From positions 1 to 37,349 of the forward strand of contig JBBSWA010000047.1 of the NCBI GenBank assembly GCA_038046485.1: 37,349 nt of DNA. Direction: 5' to 3'. This DNA is from JBBSWA01 sp038046485. GTDB taxonomy: Archaea; Nanobdellota; Nanobdellia; Woesearchaeales; SM23-78. Under the pieces are notes generated by a model, which saw nothing but the letters and a program-made list of their open reading frames with translations, had not been told where the DNA came from and ran no database searches. The position numbers were made by a program, and so were the translations under genes. Positions 17,045 through 24,545 of this stretch are shown here, one piece after another (positions within the stretch are counted from its first letter, which is position 1; every line of letters starts with the position of its first letter).

Positions 17045-18016
17045 CTACCCAAAAATATTCTTTAGCCAGGCGATGAAGTGATCCCAACCACTTTGTTCTG
17101 GTTTGGAAGATGTGCTGGATGGGACATCGGAAGCTGCGCAGATACCTCGTGCACAACTTTGACTTGCACATTCATGGTATTGAGCGCACGAAGCCCCTTC
17201 ACTCTTCACCATCATCCAACCTGAGGATGAGCAATACTGCTGAAGGCCATCATTTGACAATTGTTTGCCCACAGGGAAACAGCCATCCTGCCAAGTGCAT
17301 CCATTGCACGTTGAAGCTGTGTCGACTGGTGCAACTTCTTGTACCGATGGAAGACTCTTTGAAGGCTGAACAGCCCCTTGTTTATCCACACAATAATAAT
17401 AATGATCATCACAGATGAATGAATTACACTCCCCATCGGAACTGCAACACTCCTTTCCTTCCTCACAACAGATGTGCCGCTCACAATGTACCGACTTACA
17501 CTCCGTGTTGGTATCACAACGACCGCCTGCGGGCTTCTGTACGTTAAAGCCAAAACCCCATTTGGATTTAGATTCTGCCTTTGCTTCTTCGGCTGTGACG
17601 GAAGTGACTCGAACCTTTACTCCAATACTGCCTTTGTTTTCATGATAAAAAATAATTGTGTTTTTTCCTGCCTTGAAAAAATTCGTTGCGTCAAGCCACG
17701 AGCCTACGCCTGATGTTGCATCTACAACCTTACCTAGAGTACGGTCCATGATAAAGACCCCGTTGGGGGTGGTTGATTTTACATTCCACACTAAATTGTC
17801 ATTTACCTTGACGATTCCATTCCAGCCCATGTATTTTGCGACTTGTTCTGAATTGGAGGCTTCGTAATTCGCGATTTCAATGGAACGAAAATCCTCTGGT
17901 AGTTCAACTGAGAGGGTTGCTGGGCTATGAGAAGGAACTGCACCTAGATCTATGACGTTTGTGTAAGCTAAGACTGCAGGTAATAACAGGAAGAACAATA
18001 CCATAAACTTCTTCAT
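17045..18016 (-). CDS. Secreted Cys-rich protein
   Basis: A 323-residue protein with a clear signal peptide (MKKFMVLFFLLLPAVLAYT, cut near 17/18). Residues about 20-150 form a beta-rich domain. Residues about 165-220 are a Cys-rich module (CDTNTECKSVHCERHICC and CCSSDGECNSFIC), and a second Cys group lies near 235-295. Spacings such as CxxxxECxSxxC recall small disulphide repeats in secreted proteins of Woesearchaeota-type genomes. The C-terminus ends in an amphipathic, partly hydrophobic segment. Likely an extracellular or surface protein, function unknown. A TATA box (18038-18046, minus strand) gives a leaderless ATG. Confidence 0.75.
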   Translation of the reverse strand: MKKFMVLFFLLLPAVLAYTNVIDLGAVPSHSPATLSVELPEDFRSIEIANYEASNSEQVAKYMGWNGIVKVNDNLVWNVKSTTPNGVFIMDRTLGKVVDATSGVGSWLDATNFFKAGKNTIIFYHENKGSIGVKVRVTSVTAEEAKAESKSKWGFGFNVQKPAGGRCDTNTECKSVHCERHICCEEGKECCSSDGECNSFICDDHYYYCVDKQGAVQPSKSLPSVQEVAPVDTASTCNGCTWQDGCFPVGKQLSNDGLQQYCSSSGWMMVKSEGASCAQYHECASQSCARGICAASDVPSSTSSKPEQSGWDHFIAWLKNIFG

Positions 18017-18037
18017 ACTAAGAGAAGTGAGAAACCT

Positions 18038-18046
18038 CTATATAAA
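18038..18046 (-). promoter_or_regulatory. TATA-box promoter of the secreted Cys-rich gene
   Basis: TTTATATAG on the minus strand, 22-30 bases before the ATG at 18016; implies a leaderless mRNA. Confidence 0.6.
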
Positions 18047-18076
18047 TGTAGTTGAAAATTTTATTCGTTCAAGCCA

Positions 18077-19180
18077 TTAACGTATACTTTCATAGCCACC
18101 TTTTACACCTTCTTTGGAAAACACGATCTGCCAGAGTTGATTCTTGCGTGCACGGAAATCCCCTGCCCCCAATAACAGGTAGTACTTCCACATCCTGTAA
18201 AACCTTTCACCATACGCTTTCTTCAACTTTGGCCAATACTTGTCAAAGTTCTTGAACCAAGCCATGGTCGTGTTATCATAATACTGTCCGAAGTTATGCC
18301 AATCCTCCATCACAAACAACCCTTCCACAGATTTAGCCACTTGCTTTATCGAAGGAATCATGCCATTTGGAAAAATGTACTTAAGAATCCAAGGATCTGC
18401 GGTTGCTTGGGATAGATCTGAACCAATTGTGTGAAGTAAGAATAATCCTTTTTTATCTAAGCATTTATACACTACCCCCATAAAAGTCCTGTAGTTCTTG
18501 ACACCTACATGTTCAAACATACCTACAGAAACAATCCTGTCAAACTTCTCATGTATAGATCTATAATCTTGTATTCTTATATCGACAGGCAAACCTTTAC
18601 ACACTTCTTTAGCAAACTTTGCTTGTTCTTTAGAGATGGTTATGCCCACAACTTTTACTTTGTACTTCTCCGCTGCGTACTTTGCAAAACTTCCCCACCC
18701 ACAGCCAATATCCAATATTTTCATGCCCGGCCTTAACGATATTTTTTTGCAGATTAAGTCTAACTTAGCTTCTTGAGCCTGGTCCAGTGTGTTAGCGTCT
18801 TTCCAATAACCACAGCTATACACCATTCTTTTATCCAACATAAGCTTGTATAAGTTATTTCCTAGGTCATAATGACGGCGCCCAACTTCATACGCTCTAG
18901 AAGCACTCTGCAAATTAACCAACTTTGCTAAGATTACTGAGCCCATATCCTTCCAAGTCACCACCTTTTTATCTAACTCAGCTTCTAACAATTTACAGAA
19001 GAATTGATCCAGTGATTTACAATCCCACCATCCATCCATATATGACTCCCCTAAACCTAGAGAACCCTGACTTAACAATCGGGCATAAAACTTGGGATTG
19101 TGAACTTGAATATCCCAAGGTCGAGAACCATCTATCTTAATATCTGCTAAAGCGAATAAATCTTGAACCGCTTGTTTCAT
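18077..19180 (-). CDS. cfa: Cyclopropane-fatty-acyl-phospholipid synthase family methyltransferase
   Basis: A 367-residue protein close to bacterial Cfa (382 in E. coli). The N-terminal domain includes LGLGESYMDGWWD (41-53). The catalytic core follows: HYDLGNNLY (103-111), YSCGYW (121-126) with the Cys near the active site, the SAM-binding LDIGCGWGSF (156-165), and the FEHVG segment. The C-terminus has the conserved RMWKYYLLLGAGDFRARKNQ. In bacteria it adds a methylene from SAM to unsaturated acyl chains of membrane lipids. Archaeal lipids are isoprenoid, so the substrate here may be an unsaturated isoprenoid chain, a host or partner lipid, or something else. The gene looks complete. Confidence 0.9.
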   Translation of the reverse strand: MKQAVQDLFALADIKIDGSRPWDIQVHNPKFYARLLSQGSLGLGESYMDGWWDCKSLDQFFCKLLEAELDKKVVTWKDMGSVILAKLVNLQSASRAYEVGRRHYDLGNNLYKLMLDKRMVYSCGYWKDANTLDQAQEAKLDLICKKISLRPGMKILDIGCGWGSFAKYAAEKYKVKVVGITISKEQAKFAKEVCKGLPVDIRIQDYRSIHEKFDRIVSVGMFEHVGVKNYRTFMGVVYKCLDKKGLFLLHTIGSDLSQATADPWILKYIFPNGMIPSIKQVAKSVEGLFVMEDWHNFGQYYDNTTMAWFKNFDKYWPKLKKAYGERFYRMWKYYLLLGAGDFRARKNQLWQIVFSKEGVKGGYESIR

Positions 19181-19246
19181 CTACCCACTTAGGTTTCACC
19201 GATATTTATAAGGATTATGACTTTAAATAGAACGTTAAGAAATTCA

Positions 19247-19276
19247 AGCCTCCGGCGAGAGTTGCACTCAGGGCCT
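19247..19276 (-). pseudogene. 3' part of an interrupted tRNA (variable loop to discriminator)
   Basis: Read on the minus strand: variable-loop-like AGGCC, T-stem CTGAG, loop TGCAACT, CTCGC, acceptor CGGAGGC, then discriminator T. The acceptor strand pairs perfectly with the 5' fragment at 20405-20428 (GCCTCCG). The T-stem has one C-C mismatch and one wobble. The loop is identical to that of the intact tRNA-Thr at 20295-20367. The stop codon of the LAGLIDADG gene overlaps its first base. No anticodon arm is present between the two halves as far as I can find. Confidence 0.65.
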
Positions 19277-20268
19277 TATGTATCTTTGAGTTTACTTAAG
19301 TGGCGCTGATTACTAAACCCGACGATCTCTATGAATCTTTTACAGTTCTGAACGCCATTTATCTGGATTTTCCTGAAATCTGACGTTATGGTTGCATTTA
19401 TTTCAAAGCCTCTTAAAATGTCGTAAATTTGCGCCATAAGATGCTTGCTAACCATCTGTAGACCTATTCTTATGTAAGGCACTTTAAAGGTGGCTCTTTT
19501 ATCCCAGTATACGGAGCCATCTGTGTCAAATATACCTCGAATGCAACGTTTCAGCAGGAGAGAATCTGCTTTTAAGATCTCATCTGGAATAACAACAGAA
19601 TAGGCTTTTTTACCTGCTGGAAACTTGAACCTTTTCGTCAATAGATAGTGAAACTCTTTAGAATGAATGGTTAGCCTCAAAGCGTTCTCTTTGCTCGTCA
19701 AAATCGGATTTGACCTTGGACTGATGCCCTTAATGTAAGACATTAAGGTTGTGTAATATTCCTTGTCCAGCTGAGCGTGCCCTGTAAATTGGATTGTATA
19801 AGCGCCTCCGTACTTGTTTGTAAAGCCATCTCCTATGAAAGCTCCGATTAACTCGCATAGCCCAAGTGTTAAAGGCATATCAAACTTGAAATGATACTTC
19901 AGCACTTTTGCTGATTGCGCTCCTAACTTTCTTCCTTTTCGGAAGATGTCTGGATGCTTTCTAGATGTAGAAACACCTCCTTTTCTTCGACCCCAATCTT
20001 TCTCTTTTAGAACGATTTGCTCGAAGAAAAAGTTCTTATCTTGATCTTTTACACAGGCTATGAAGTTTAAGAACATCGAATAAGGAATGGACCGCGTGGC
20101 TGATCGAAAAGTGTCTAATCTCGATTTATAGAGTTTAAAATGTTCTTGTACACTTTTCCAAGAACCGAATCTCGTTTTCAGAGCAGCGAAGAATTGATTT
20201 CTGATTTTATCGTTTTTAAAGAACACTCTCTTTGAAAGCAACTCAGGGGAAGTTTTTTTATTTTTCAT
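19276..20268 (-). CDS. LAGLIDADG homing endonuclease next to tRNA-Thr
   Basis: A 330-residue protein with two LAGLIDADG motifs: GLCELIGAFIGDG (136-148) and a second, RCIRGIFDTDG, about 100 residues later. Each ends in a metal-binding acidic residue, so it should act as a monomer cutting a long DNA site. The N-terminal ~120 residues are basic and helix-rich and may add DNA binding. It lies just after tRNA-Thr(CGU) and ends exactly at a second tRNA 3' fragment, so it is probably a mobile gene that targets tRNA sequence. A Shine-Dalgarno-like GAGGT lies 6-7 bases before the ATG. It is intact, so it may still be active. Confidence 0.85.
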   Translation of the reverse strand: MKNKKTSPELLSKRVFFKNDKIRNQFFAALKTRFGSWKSVQEHFKLYKSRLDTFRSATRSIPYSMFLNFIACVKDQDKNFFFEQIVLKEKDWGRRKGGVSTSRKHPDIFRKGRKLGAQSAKVLKYHFKFDMPLTLGLCELIGAFIGDGFTNKYGGAYTIQFTGHAQLDKEYYTTLMSYIKGISPRSNPILTSKENALRLTIHSKEFHYLLTKRFKFPAGKKAYSVVIPDEILKADSLLLKRCIRGIFDTDGSVYWDKRATFKVPYIRIGLQMVSKHLMAQIYDILRGFEINATITSDFRKIQINGVQNCKRFIEIVGFSNQRHLSKLKDT

Positions 20269-20294
20269 AAAAGACCTCTTTGGAAAAATAAAAA

Positions 20295-20367
20295 AGCCCC
20301 CGACGAGAGTTGCACTCGCGACCTGCGCTTTACGAGAGCGCCGCTATAGCTACTAAGCCACGGGGGC
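20295..20367 (-). tRNA. tRNA-Thr (anticodon CGU)
   Basis: 73 nt including discriminator U; no intron. Acceptor GCCCCCG/CGGGGGC, anticodon stem GCGCT/AGCGC with loop CTCGTAA (anticodon CGT in DNA), T-stem GCGAG/CTCGT. The D-loop is AGTAGCTA, with G18 C19 and not the usual GG. The T-loop is TGCAACT, with G55 where U/pseudouridine is nearly universal. The D-stem has a T13-T22 mismatch. A six-T run directly follows as a terminator. The promoter is at 20392-20400. It sits between the two halves of another tRNA-like gene with the same odd loops. Confidence 0.9.
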
Positions 20368-20391
20368 ATATGTGCATATGAACATTGATTC

Positions 20392-20400
20392 CTATATAAA
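20392..20400 (-). promoter_or_regulatory. TATA-box promoter of tRNA-Thr(CGU)
   Basis: TTTATATAG on the minus strand, 25-33 bases before the tRNA 5' end at 20367. It lies just downstream of the 5' tRNA fragment, so the internal tRNA has its own promoter. Confidence 0.6.
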
Positions 20401-20404
20401 TTTT

Positions 20405-20428
20405 CCTTAGCTACTATGCTACGGAGGC
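20405..20428 (-). pseudogene. 5' part of an interrupted tRNA (acceptor and D-arm)
   Basis: Minus strand: acceptor GCCTCCG, TA, then D-arm GCATAGTAGCTA followed by AGG. Aligned to the intact tRNA-Thr, 18 of the first 21 positions agree, and the D-loop is the same. The D-stem 3' strand (ATGC) is missing, so homology stops at about position 21. The 7-base acceptor is complementary to the fragment at 19247-19276, about 1.13 kb away, so the two are halves of one gene. It starts 12 bases after the stop of the zinc-ribbon gene. Confidence 0.65.
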
Positions 20429-20440
20429 ATGGATGAGGAG

Positions 20441-20605
20441 TTAGGCTAATTTCTTCTTGATTTCTTCGGTAGGGACGGACTTCTGGCAAGTTGGGCAAAC
20501 GGAGTGTTTAGTCTTCTTCTTGCCTTCTTTCGTATATACATAGGTGCCTAGGATCTTCTTGAGGAAGGTCTCTTCGATTGTCTTTTTACAGAGTTCGCAC
20601 TTCAT
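20441..20605 (-). CDS. Small zinc-ribbon protein (54 aa)
   Basis: Starts MKCELCKKTIEETFLKKILG and carries two Cys pairs, CELC (3-6) and CPTC (37-40), followed by a basic tail ending KKKLA. The paired CxxC motifs indicate a zinc ribbon. Similar 50-60-residue proteins are common in DPANN genomes and are probably involved with nucleic acid or ribosomes, but their function is not established. It lies between the M50 protease gene and the 5' tRNA fragment on the same strand. Confidence 0.75.
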   Translation of the reverse strand: MKCELCKKTIEETFLKKILGTYVYTKEGKKKTKHSVCPTCQKSVPTEEIKKKLA

Positions 20606-20641
20606 AGACGAGAAAGGACTTAAGAGCGTATATAAAGGTTT

Positions 20642-21217
20642 TCACTTAAACAGAACGAAGGAAGCCCCATAAAACCCTGCAGCTATGAAGAGCAAGGCGA
20701 AGTAAACGGCCTTATTCCAATGATATACTTTCTTTCCGTCCAATAACCAAAATGGCAAGAGATTGAATAATCCAAGCCAGGCATTGATTAAATAACCGTA
20801 ATGTGCGACCATCCCAATCCAAGGAGATAAGGCTAAGAAGAGCAAGGCAAGGATTAAGTTTGAAAGCGGGCCTGCGGCTGAGATTAAGCCACTTTGCTTT
20901 GAAGAGACATGACCTTGGATGATCACTGCACCGGGAGCTGCGAAGACGACGCCGAAGAGACTGGTGATGAGCGCTAAGAACAACATTTTATCATCACTTC
21001 TGAATTCAGCCCAACAATGATACCTTTGAGCAACTATTTTATGACAGAGTTCATGGATGAGAAAGCCTGAACCGACCGTGATCCCGGCAATGAGGACGTA
21101 GAGCAAGAGCTTAGGAGAGAGCCAACCATGTGGATTGATGACCAGGCCAAAAGCCACGCTGATGACGAGCCAGGCCTTGAGGAGGTCGTGTTTTTCGATG
21201 GAGCTGAAACGGAGCAT
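20642..21217 (-). CDS. M50-family membrane metalloprotease
   Basis: A 191-residue membrane protein with about six hydrophobic segments. HELCH (55-59) is the zinc-binding HExxH motif in a membrane helix. The NLLPFWLLDGKKV segment near 150-165 is the second conserved motif of site-2-type proteases (N-P...LDG). These enzymes cut substrates within the membrane in regulated proteolysis, or act as housekeeping proteases. No PDZ domain is present. A TATA-like element lies about 21-28 bases before the ATG, in the region shared with the divergent gene at 21291. Confidence 0.85.
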   Translation of the reverse strand: MLRFSSIEKHDLLKAWLVISVAFGLVINPHGWLSPKLLLYVLIAGITVGSGFLIHELCHKIVAQRYHCWAEFRSDDKMLFLALITSLFGVVFAAPGAVIIQGHVSSKQSGLISAAGPLSNLILALLFLALSPWIGMVAHYGYLINAWLGLFNLLPFWLLDGKKVYHWNKAVYFALLFIAAGFYGASFVLFK

Positions 21218-21290
21218 ATACTCTTCTATTCCACCACCTATTAAAAATGTTACCCTTAGACTTAAAAATGAGGCTTATTTTCTTGAGCCC

Positions 21291-22034
21291 ATGAGCGTTG
21301 AAGAAGCAGTAAAAAGTGCCTTTCCAGACTATCCTGAAACCCATAGCATATTGCGAATGATGCTTACCACCCACTCAGCTCCAATCGAAGTATTGCCTAC
21401 ACTCGCTGAGCATCATGGCACTATTCTCTCCAGTTATGATCGTCGAAAGGCCTTACGATTCTTGGAAGATCTTTCTATTCACAATGGAAACCTAAACTCT
21501 GAGCGAATCGCAGAACAAGCTAAACAACCTTACGATCGAATGCGAGTTTCTGTTCAAAATATTCCTCTCCTTTACCTAGCAGCAATTGGCATGATCCGAA
21601 GAGACTTTGGAGACACAACTCAAAGTGCCAGTAAACCTACTTTTACTATAGTGAATGACCGATGGAGACTCACCACCCACTACAAAGGACCTCAAGGAAG
21701 CTTGTCCTTTGCCTTAATTCGTCAGGCTCCTTGGATCCCAGATATCACTCCAGATGTATATGACTTCTTCAATGAACGCAATCCTTACCATGTCAATTTC
21801 AACCGAAAAGAAGGAAGCACCTCTTCTGATGTTCACGCCCAATTCAAAGCTGACCCAAAACGACATGTAGAGCTTCTTGACCATTGGGAAAGTACTGCCC
21901 GAAATCCTGAAAAAGGGAAAGAAGCGATGGAAGGTGCTCTCTACGAGTTTTATGGAGCAGCTCGACCGATAGATGTACGGGTTTTTGCAGATTATCTACG
22001 GCAAAAACATATTGAATTTGAGGATCTAAAATAG
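21291..22034 (+). CDS. Unknown protein
   Basis: A 247-residue protein with no recognised domain, mostly helical and charged, without signal peptide or membrane spans. The open frame extends upstream to 21135, but that part overlaps the M50 gene in antisense. A TATA-like CTTAAAAATG (21258-21267) lies 24-33 bases before the ATG at 21291, so I chose this start (MSVEEAVKSAF). Residues 60-100 (RRKALRFLEDLS, then NSERIAEQAKQ) could form a helix-turn-helix, but this is weak. Confidence 0.6.
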   Translation: MSVEEAVKSAFPDYPETHSILRMMLTTHSAPIEVLPTLAEHHGTILSSYDRRKALRFLEDLSIHNGNLNSERIAEQAKQPYDRMRVSVQNIPLLYLAAIGMIRRDFGDTTQSASKPTFTIVNDRWRLTTHYKGPQGSLSFALIRQAPWIPDITPDVYDFFNERNPYHVNFNRKEGSTSSDVHAQFKADPKRHVELLDHWESTARNPEKGKEAMEGALYEFYGAARPIDVRVFADYLRQKHIEFEDLK

Positions 22035-22073
22035 CTTATTTTTGTTATTCTATAGTAGTATATAATCGAAAGA

Positions 22074-22081
22074 TTTAAATA
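22074..22081 (+). promoter_or_regulatory. TATA-box promoter of the structured-leader gene
   Basis: TTTAAATA. Transcription would start near 22103, at the base of the hairpin at 22106-22182. Confidence 0.5.
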
Positions 22082-22102
22082 CTCGAACTACTTTATAGAG
22101 GA

Positions 22103-22213
22103 TAGCCTTACACCTCCGTGAATACCTTGGAGCACAGATCGAGTACCCCTCCTTCAAACTCCAAGGGACTTCACCCCTAAGGTTTAAGAATCATTAACAT
22201 TTCGTGATGTAAA
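22103..22213 (+). promoter_or_regulatory. Long 5' leader with a composite hairpin, or a small structured RNA
   Basis: Three nested paired segments: CCTTA (22106-22110) with TAAGG (22178-22182); GTGAA (22118-22122) with TTCAC (22170-22174); and CCTTGGAG (22125-22132) with CTCCAAGG (22159-22166). Internal loops of 7/3 and 2/3 nt separate them, and the apical loop is about 26 nt. A Shine-Dalgarno-like GTGATG (22204-22209) lies just before the ATG at 22214. Not 5S, SRP or RNase P RNA as far as I can see. Riboswitch-like control or an independent RNA are both possible. Confidence 0.55.
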
Positions 22214-23151
22214 ATGGACCTATTTGGAAAAAGTCGAATTTCTGAACTTGAAAGAACCACTACTCGATTAGAACGTGAATTAGCTACTGCTCGAAGAGAG
22301 AATACCACACTTTCTCAAGATCAAGCACGAATAGCACAAGAACTAAGAAACGCAACAACCCTAGAAAGAGGAACTTAAGAGGAACTTCTCAAGAACTTAC
22401 TCGCTTACAAGGAGAATTCGGAAAGATTAACGGAGAACTAGGAGAACTCAGAGGAAGACTCATTGTTGTACCTCCTGTTGCGATTACCAAAGACGAATTG
22501 GTTGCTTATGCAACAAACTCCGCCGATCGAGGATATCAAACCCTGTTCAATCAGTTCCGAGATCGAGCTGCAGAAAGAGGAGCTCAAATATATCCTGAAC
22601 CTGGGAGATGTCATGAAGGAAAATTCCGCATCTACCTCACACCCGATAAAGAACCGGATGGATTTGAAGCCTACATTGAAACCCAAGGGCTGGAATCCAG
22701 TTACGATTTGCAAGAACGCAGACATGATCTAGTACTAAAAGGAACTCTTAAAGGAAGATATATTTCTAATAACCATAAAGATTCCCCCACTCCCGAAATG
22801 CGCGCCCGTGGCCAATATCATGGTGGTCCTTGCTGGGAATACGGCCTTGGAAGAACTAACTATCCAAAAATCTGGCAAGACCAACTGGAAACAGACTTAG
22901 GCGCATTGTTAAAATCATTCAGCCATGGAGTTGCTGCCCAACACCTTGCCAGTGAACCTACTGAAAAAGCTGGACCTCTACGAGAACAACGCGTTGGTGT
23001 TATCTTTGGCCTCATGGAACAACAAGAGCTCGCTCAAGACCCAGTCTTACTCGCACGTATCCGAGAAGCCTTAACAAAAGGCGATGGAATGTATGCCGCA
23101 ACGATTAAACCACACTTGGAAAGACTCGGGATAGAAGTACCTACATCTTAA
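22214..23151 (+). pseudogene. Unknown coiled-coil protein, frameshifted by an 11-bp tandem duplication
   Basis: The first frame starts MDLFGKSRISELERTTT and runs as a coiled coil to a stop at 22375-22377, inside an 11-bp tandem duplication. Removing one copy restores a single frame of about 308 residues, reading ...TTLERGTSQELTRLQGEFG... and continuing to 23151. The N-terminal ~85 residues are coiled coil. The remainder is a soluble domain of unknown type (DELVAYATNSADRGYQTLF; RARGQYHGGPCWEYGLG). The 3' end overlaps the 3' end of the SRP54 gene by 11 bp. As it stands the gene gives a 54-residue peptide, or a protein starting at an internal ATG. Confidence 0.7.
22366..22387 (+). repeat. 11-bp perfect tandem duplication
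   Basis: AAGAGGAACTT occurs twice in direct succession (22366-22376, 22377-22387). Eleven is not a multiple of three, so the duplication shifts the frame of the surrounding gene. One copy fewer restores it. Confidence 0.9.
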
Positions 23152-24499
23152 ATGGCATCTTGCCGCCAAACTTTTGCATCATCTTTTGCATGTCCTTTTC
23201 TGAGCCGCCCTTGAACATCTTGACCATCTTCTTGGATTGCTTGTATTGCTTGAGAAGCGCGCGAATCTCACTCGATGAGCAACCAGAACCCTTTGCGATT
23301 CTGTCCACACGAGAGCCATCCATATCCTCCGGGTTTTCCAACTCTTCCTTGGTGCATGAATCCAGGATGAACTTCCACTTCGTAAGCTTTTCTTCTTGCA
23401 CTTCCAACATTTCTTTTGGTAGGTGAACTTGACTCATGCCAGGAATCATCTCCATGATCTTTGTCAAAGGACCCATCTTTCTTACTGCTTGCATCTGCTC
23501 GTACAAGTCCAACAAGCTAAAATCACCCTTGAGGAACTTATTGCCTAGATCTTGCGCTTCCTCCTCAGAAATCGCGCCTTTGGCCTTTTCTAAAAGAGCT
23601 TCTAAATCACCCATACCTAAAAGACGGCCGACGAAACCTTCTGGACGGAATTCTTCCAGATCATCTGCTTTTTCCCCCAGACCAATGAACTTAACGGGAG
23701 CGCCTGTGATGGCAGCAGCTGCTAATGCACCGCCTCCTTTCGCTGTACCATCTAACTTAGTAATCACAATGCCTGTTACGCCACAGGTTTCGTGAAAGGT
23801 TTGGGCTTGCTTTTCGGCCGCTTGACCGAGGTCTGCGCCCATGACTAAAAGGATTTCATCTGCTTTGACGGCCTTGTGGATGCTGTTGAGCTCTGTGATG
23901 AGTTCATCTGATAAGGCGTCTCGACCGGCCGTATCCACGATGACCAAGTCGTATTTGTTGAGTTCTGGTTCGAACTTCTTGAAAATCTTAGCTGGATCTT
24001 TTGATTTCTTATCCCCCATGAAATCCACGCCGACTTTCTTTGCGAGTTGTTCCAATTGATCAAAAGCCGCTGGACGCCACGTGTCGGTTGTCATGACGGC
24101 TACCTTGAGACCTCGTTTTTTGTAATAATGAGCGAGCTTTCCTGCAGTGGTGGTTTTTCCGTTTCCAAAGAGACCCACGAGCATGAGCTTGAAGGGCTTT
24201 TTCTTCATCTCGATCTTAGAACTAGAGCCGCCTCCCCCTAAGAACTTAGTGAGCTCTTCATAGAGAACCTGGATGAGGTATTCTTTCTTTGAAAGGGTTT
24301 TAGGAGCTTCTTCTTTTAGAACGCGCTCCTTGATTTTATTGGAAAGATCTAAAACAAGCTTGACGTTGACATCGGATTGAAGCAAGGAACGCTGGACATC
24401 TTTGACGAGTTCGTTTACGAGCTTTTCATCCACGAAGACAGCTGAAGCGATCTTCTTTAACGTATTTTTTAAGGAGTCGGAGAGCTTGTCAAGGACCAT
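23141..24499 (-). CDS. srp54: Signal recognition particle protein SRP54
   Basis: A 452-residue GTPase that with 7S RNA recognises signal sequences on ribosomes and delivers them to the membrane. N domain at 1-90; G domain with GLFGNGKTTTAGKL (G1), DTWRPAAFDQL (G2), DTAGRD (G3) and TKLDGTAKGGG (G4). The Met-rich M domain makes up the last ~150 residues and ends MQKMMQKFGGKMPFKM. The start is placed at 24499: a TATA box (24521-24528) is 22-29 bases upstream, and the longer frame begins with a TTG. Confidence 0.95.
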   Translation of the reverse strand: MVLDKLSDSLKNTLKKIASAVFVDEKLVNELVKDVQRSLLQSDVNVKLVLDLSNKIKERVLKEEAPKTLSKKEYLIQVLYEELTKFLGGGGSSSKIEMKKKPFKLMLVGLFGNGKTTTAGKLAHYYKKRGLKVAVMTTDTWRPAAFDQLEQLAKKVGVDFMGDKKSKDPAKIFKKFEPELNKYDLVIVDTAGRDALSDELITELNSIHKAVKADEILLVMGADLGQAAEKQAQTFHETCGVTGIVITKLDGTAKGGGALAAAAITGAPVKFIGLGEKADDLEEFRPEGFVGRLLGMGDLEALLEKAKGAISEEEAQDLGNKFLKGDFSLLDLYEQMQAVRKMGPLTKIMEMIPGMSQVHLPKEMLEVQEEKLTKWKFILDSCTKEELENPEDMDGSRVDRIAKGSGCSSSEIRALLKQYKQSKKMVKMFKGGSEKDMQKMMQKFGGKMPFKM

Positions 24500-24520
24500 G
24501 AAAAGCAAAAAAGAATGAAA

Positions 24521-24528
24521 TTATATAA
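24521..24528 (-). promoter_or_regulatory. TATA-box promoter of srp54
   Basis: CTTATATAA on the minus strand; the spacing to 24499 gives a leaderless mRNA and decides the start. Confidence 0.6.
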
Positions 24529-24545
24529 GCTTATCCATTGGATTT

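Noticed and set aside
19247..20367. An integrated element with tRNA attachment sites (3' tRNA end duplicated)
   Set aside because: The 3' fragment's acceptor pairs with a separate 5' fragment and not with the intact tRNA, and no integrase is present, so duplication by integration does not fit well.
19247..20428. A trans-spliced split tRNA of the Nanoarchaeum or Caldivirga kind
   Set aside because: The flanks of the two halves show no clear complementarity or BHB, and I found no anticodon-arm piece. An interrupted or relic tRNA is the safer call.
20265..20498. 77-codon ORF on the minus strand
   Set aside because: It covers the tRNA-Thr promoter region and the 5' tRNA fragment, and is a shadow in another frame of the real 54-residue zinc-ribbon gene (20441-20605).
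21135..21290. N-terminal extension of the gene at 21291
   Set aside because: It is antisense to the M50 protease gene, and promoter spacing supports the later ATG.
22103..22213. 5S rRNA, SRP RNA or H/ACA RNA
   Set aside because: The conserved 5S and SRP sequence blocks are missing. An ACA is present after the stem, but the spacing and pocket do not fit an H/ACA guide convincingly.
24047..24241. Plus-strand ORFs within srp54
   Set aside because: Antisense shadows of a well-supported SRP54 gene.
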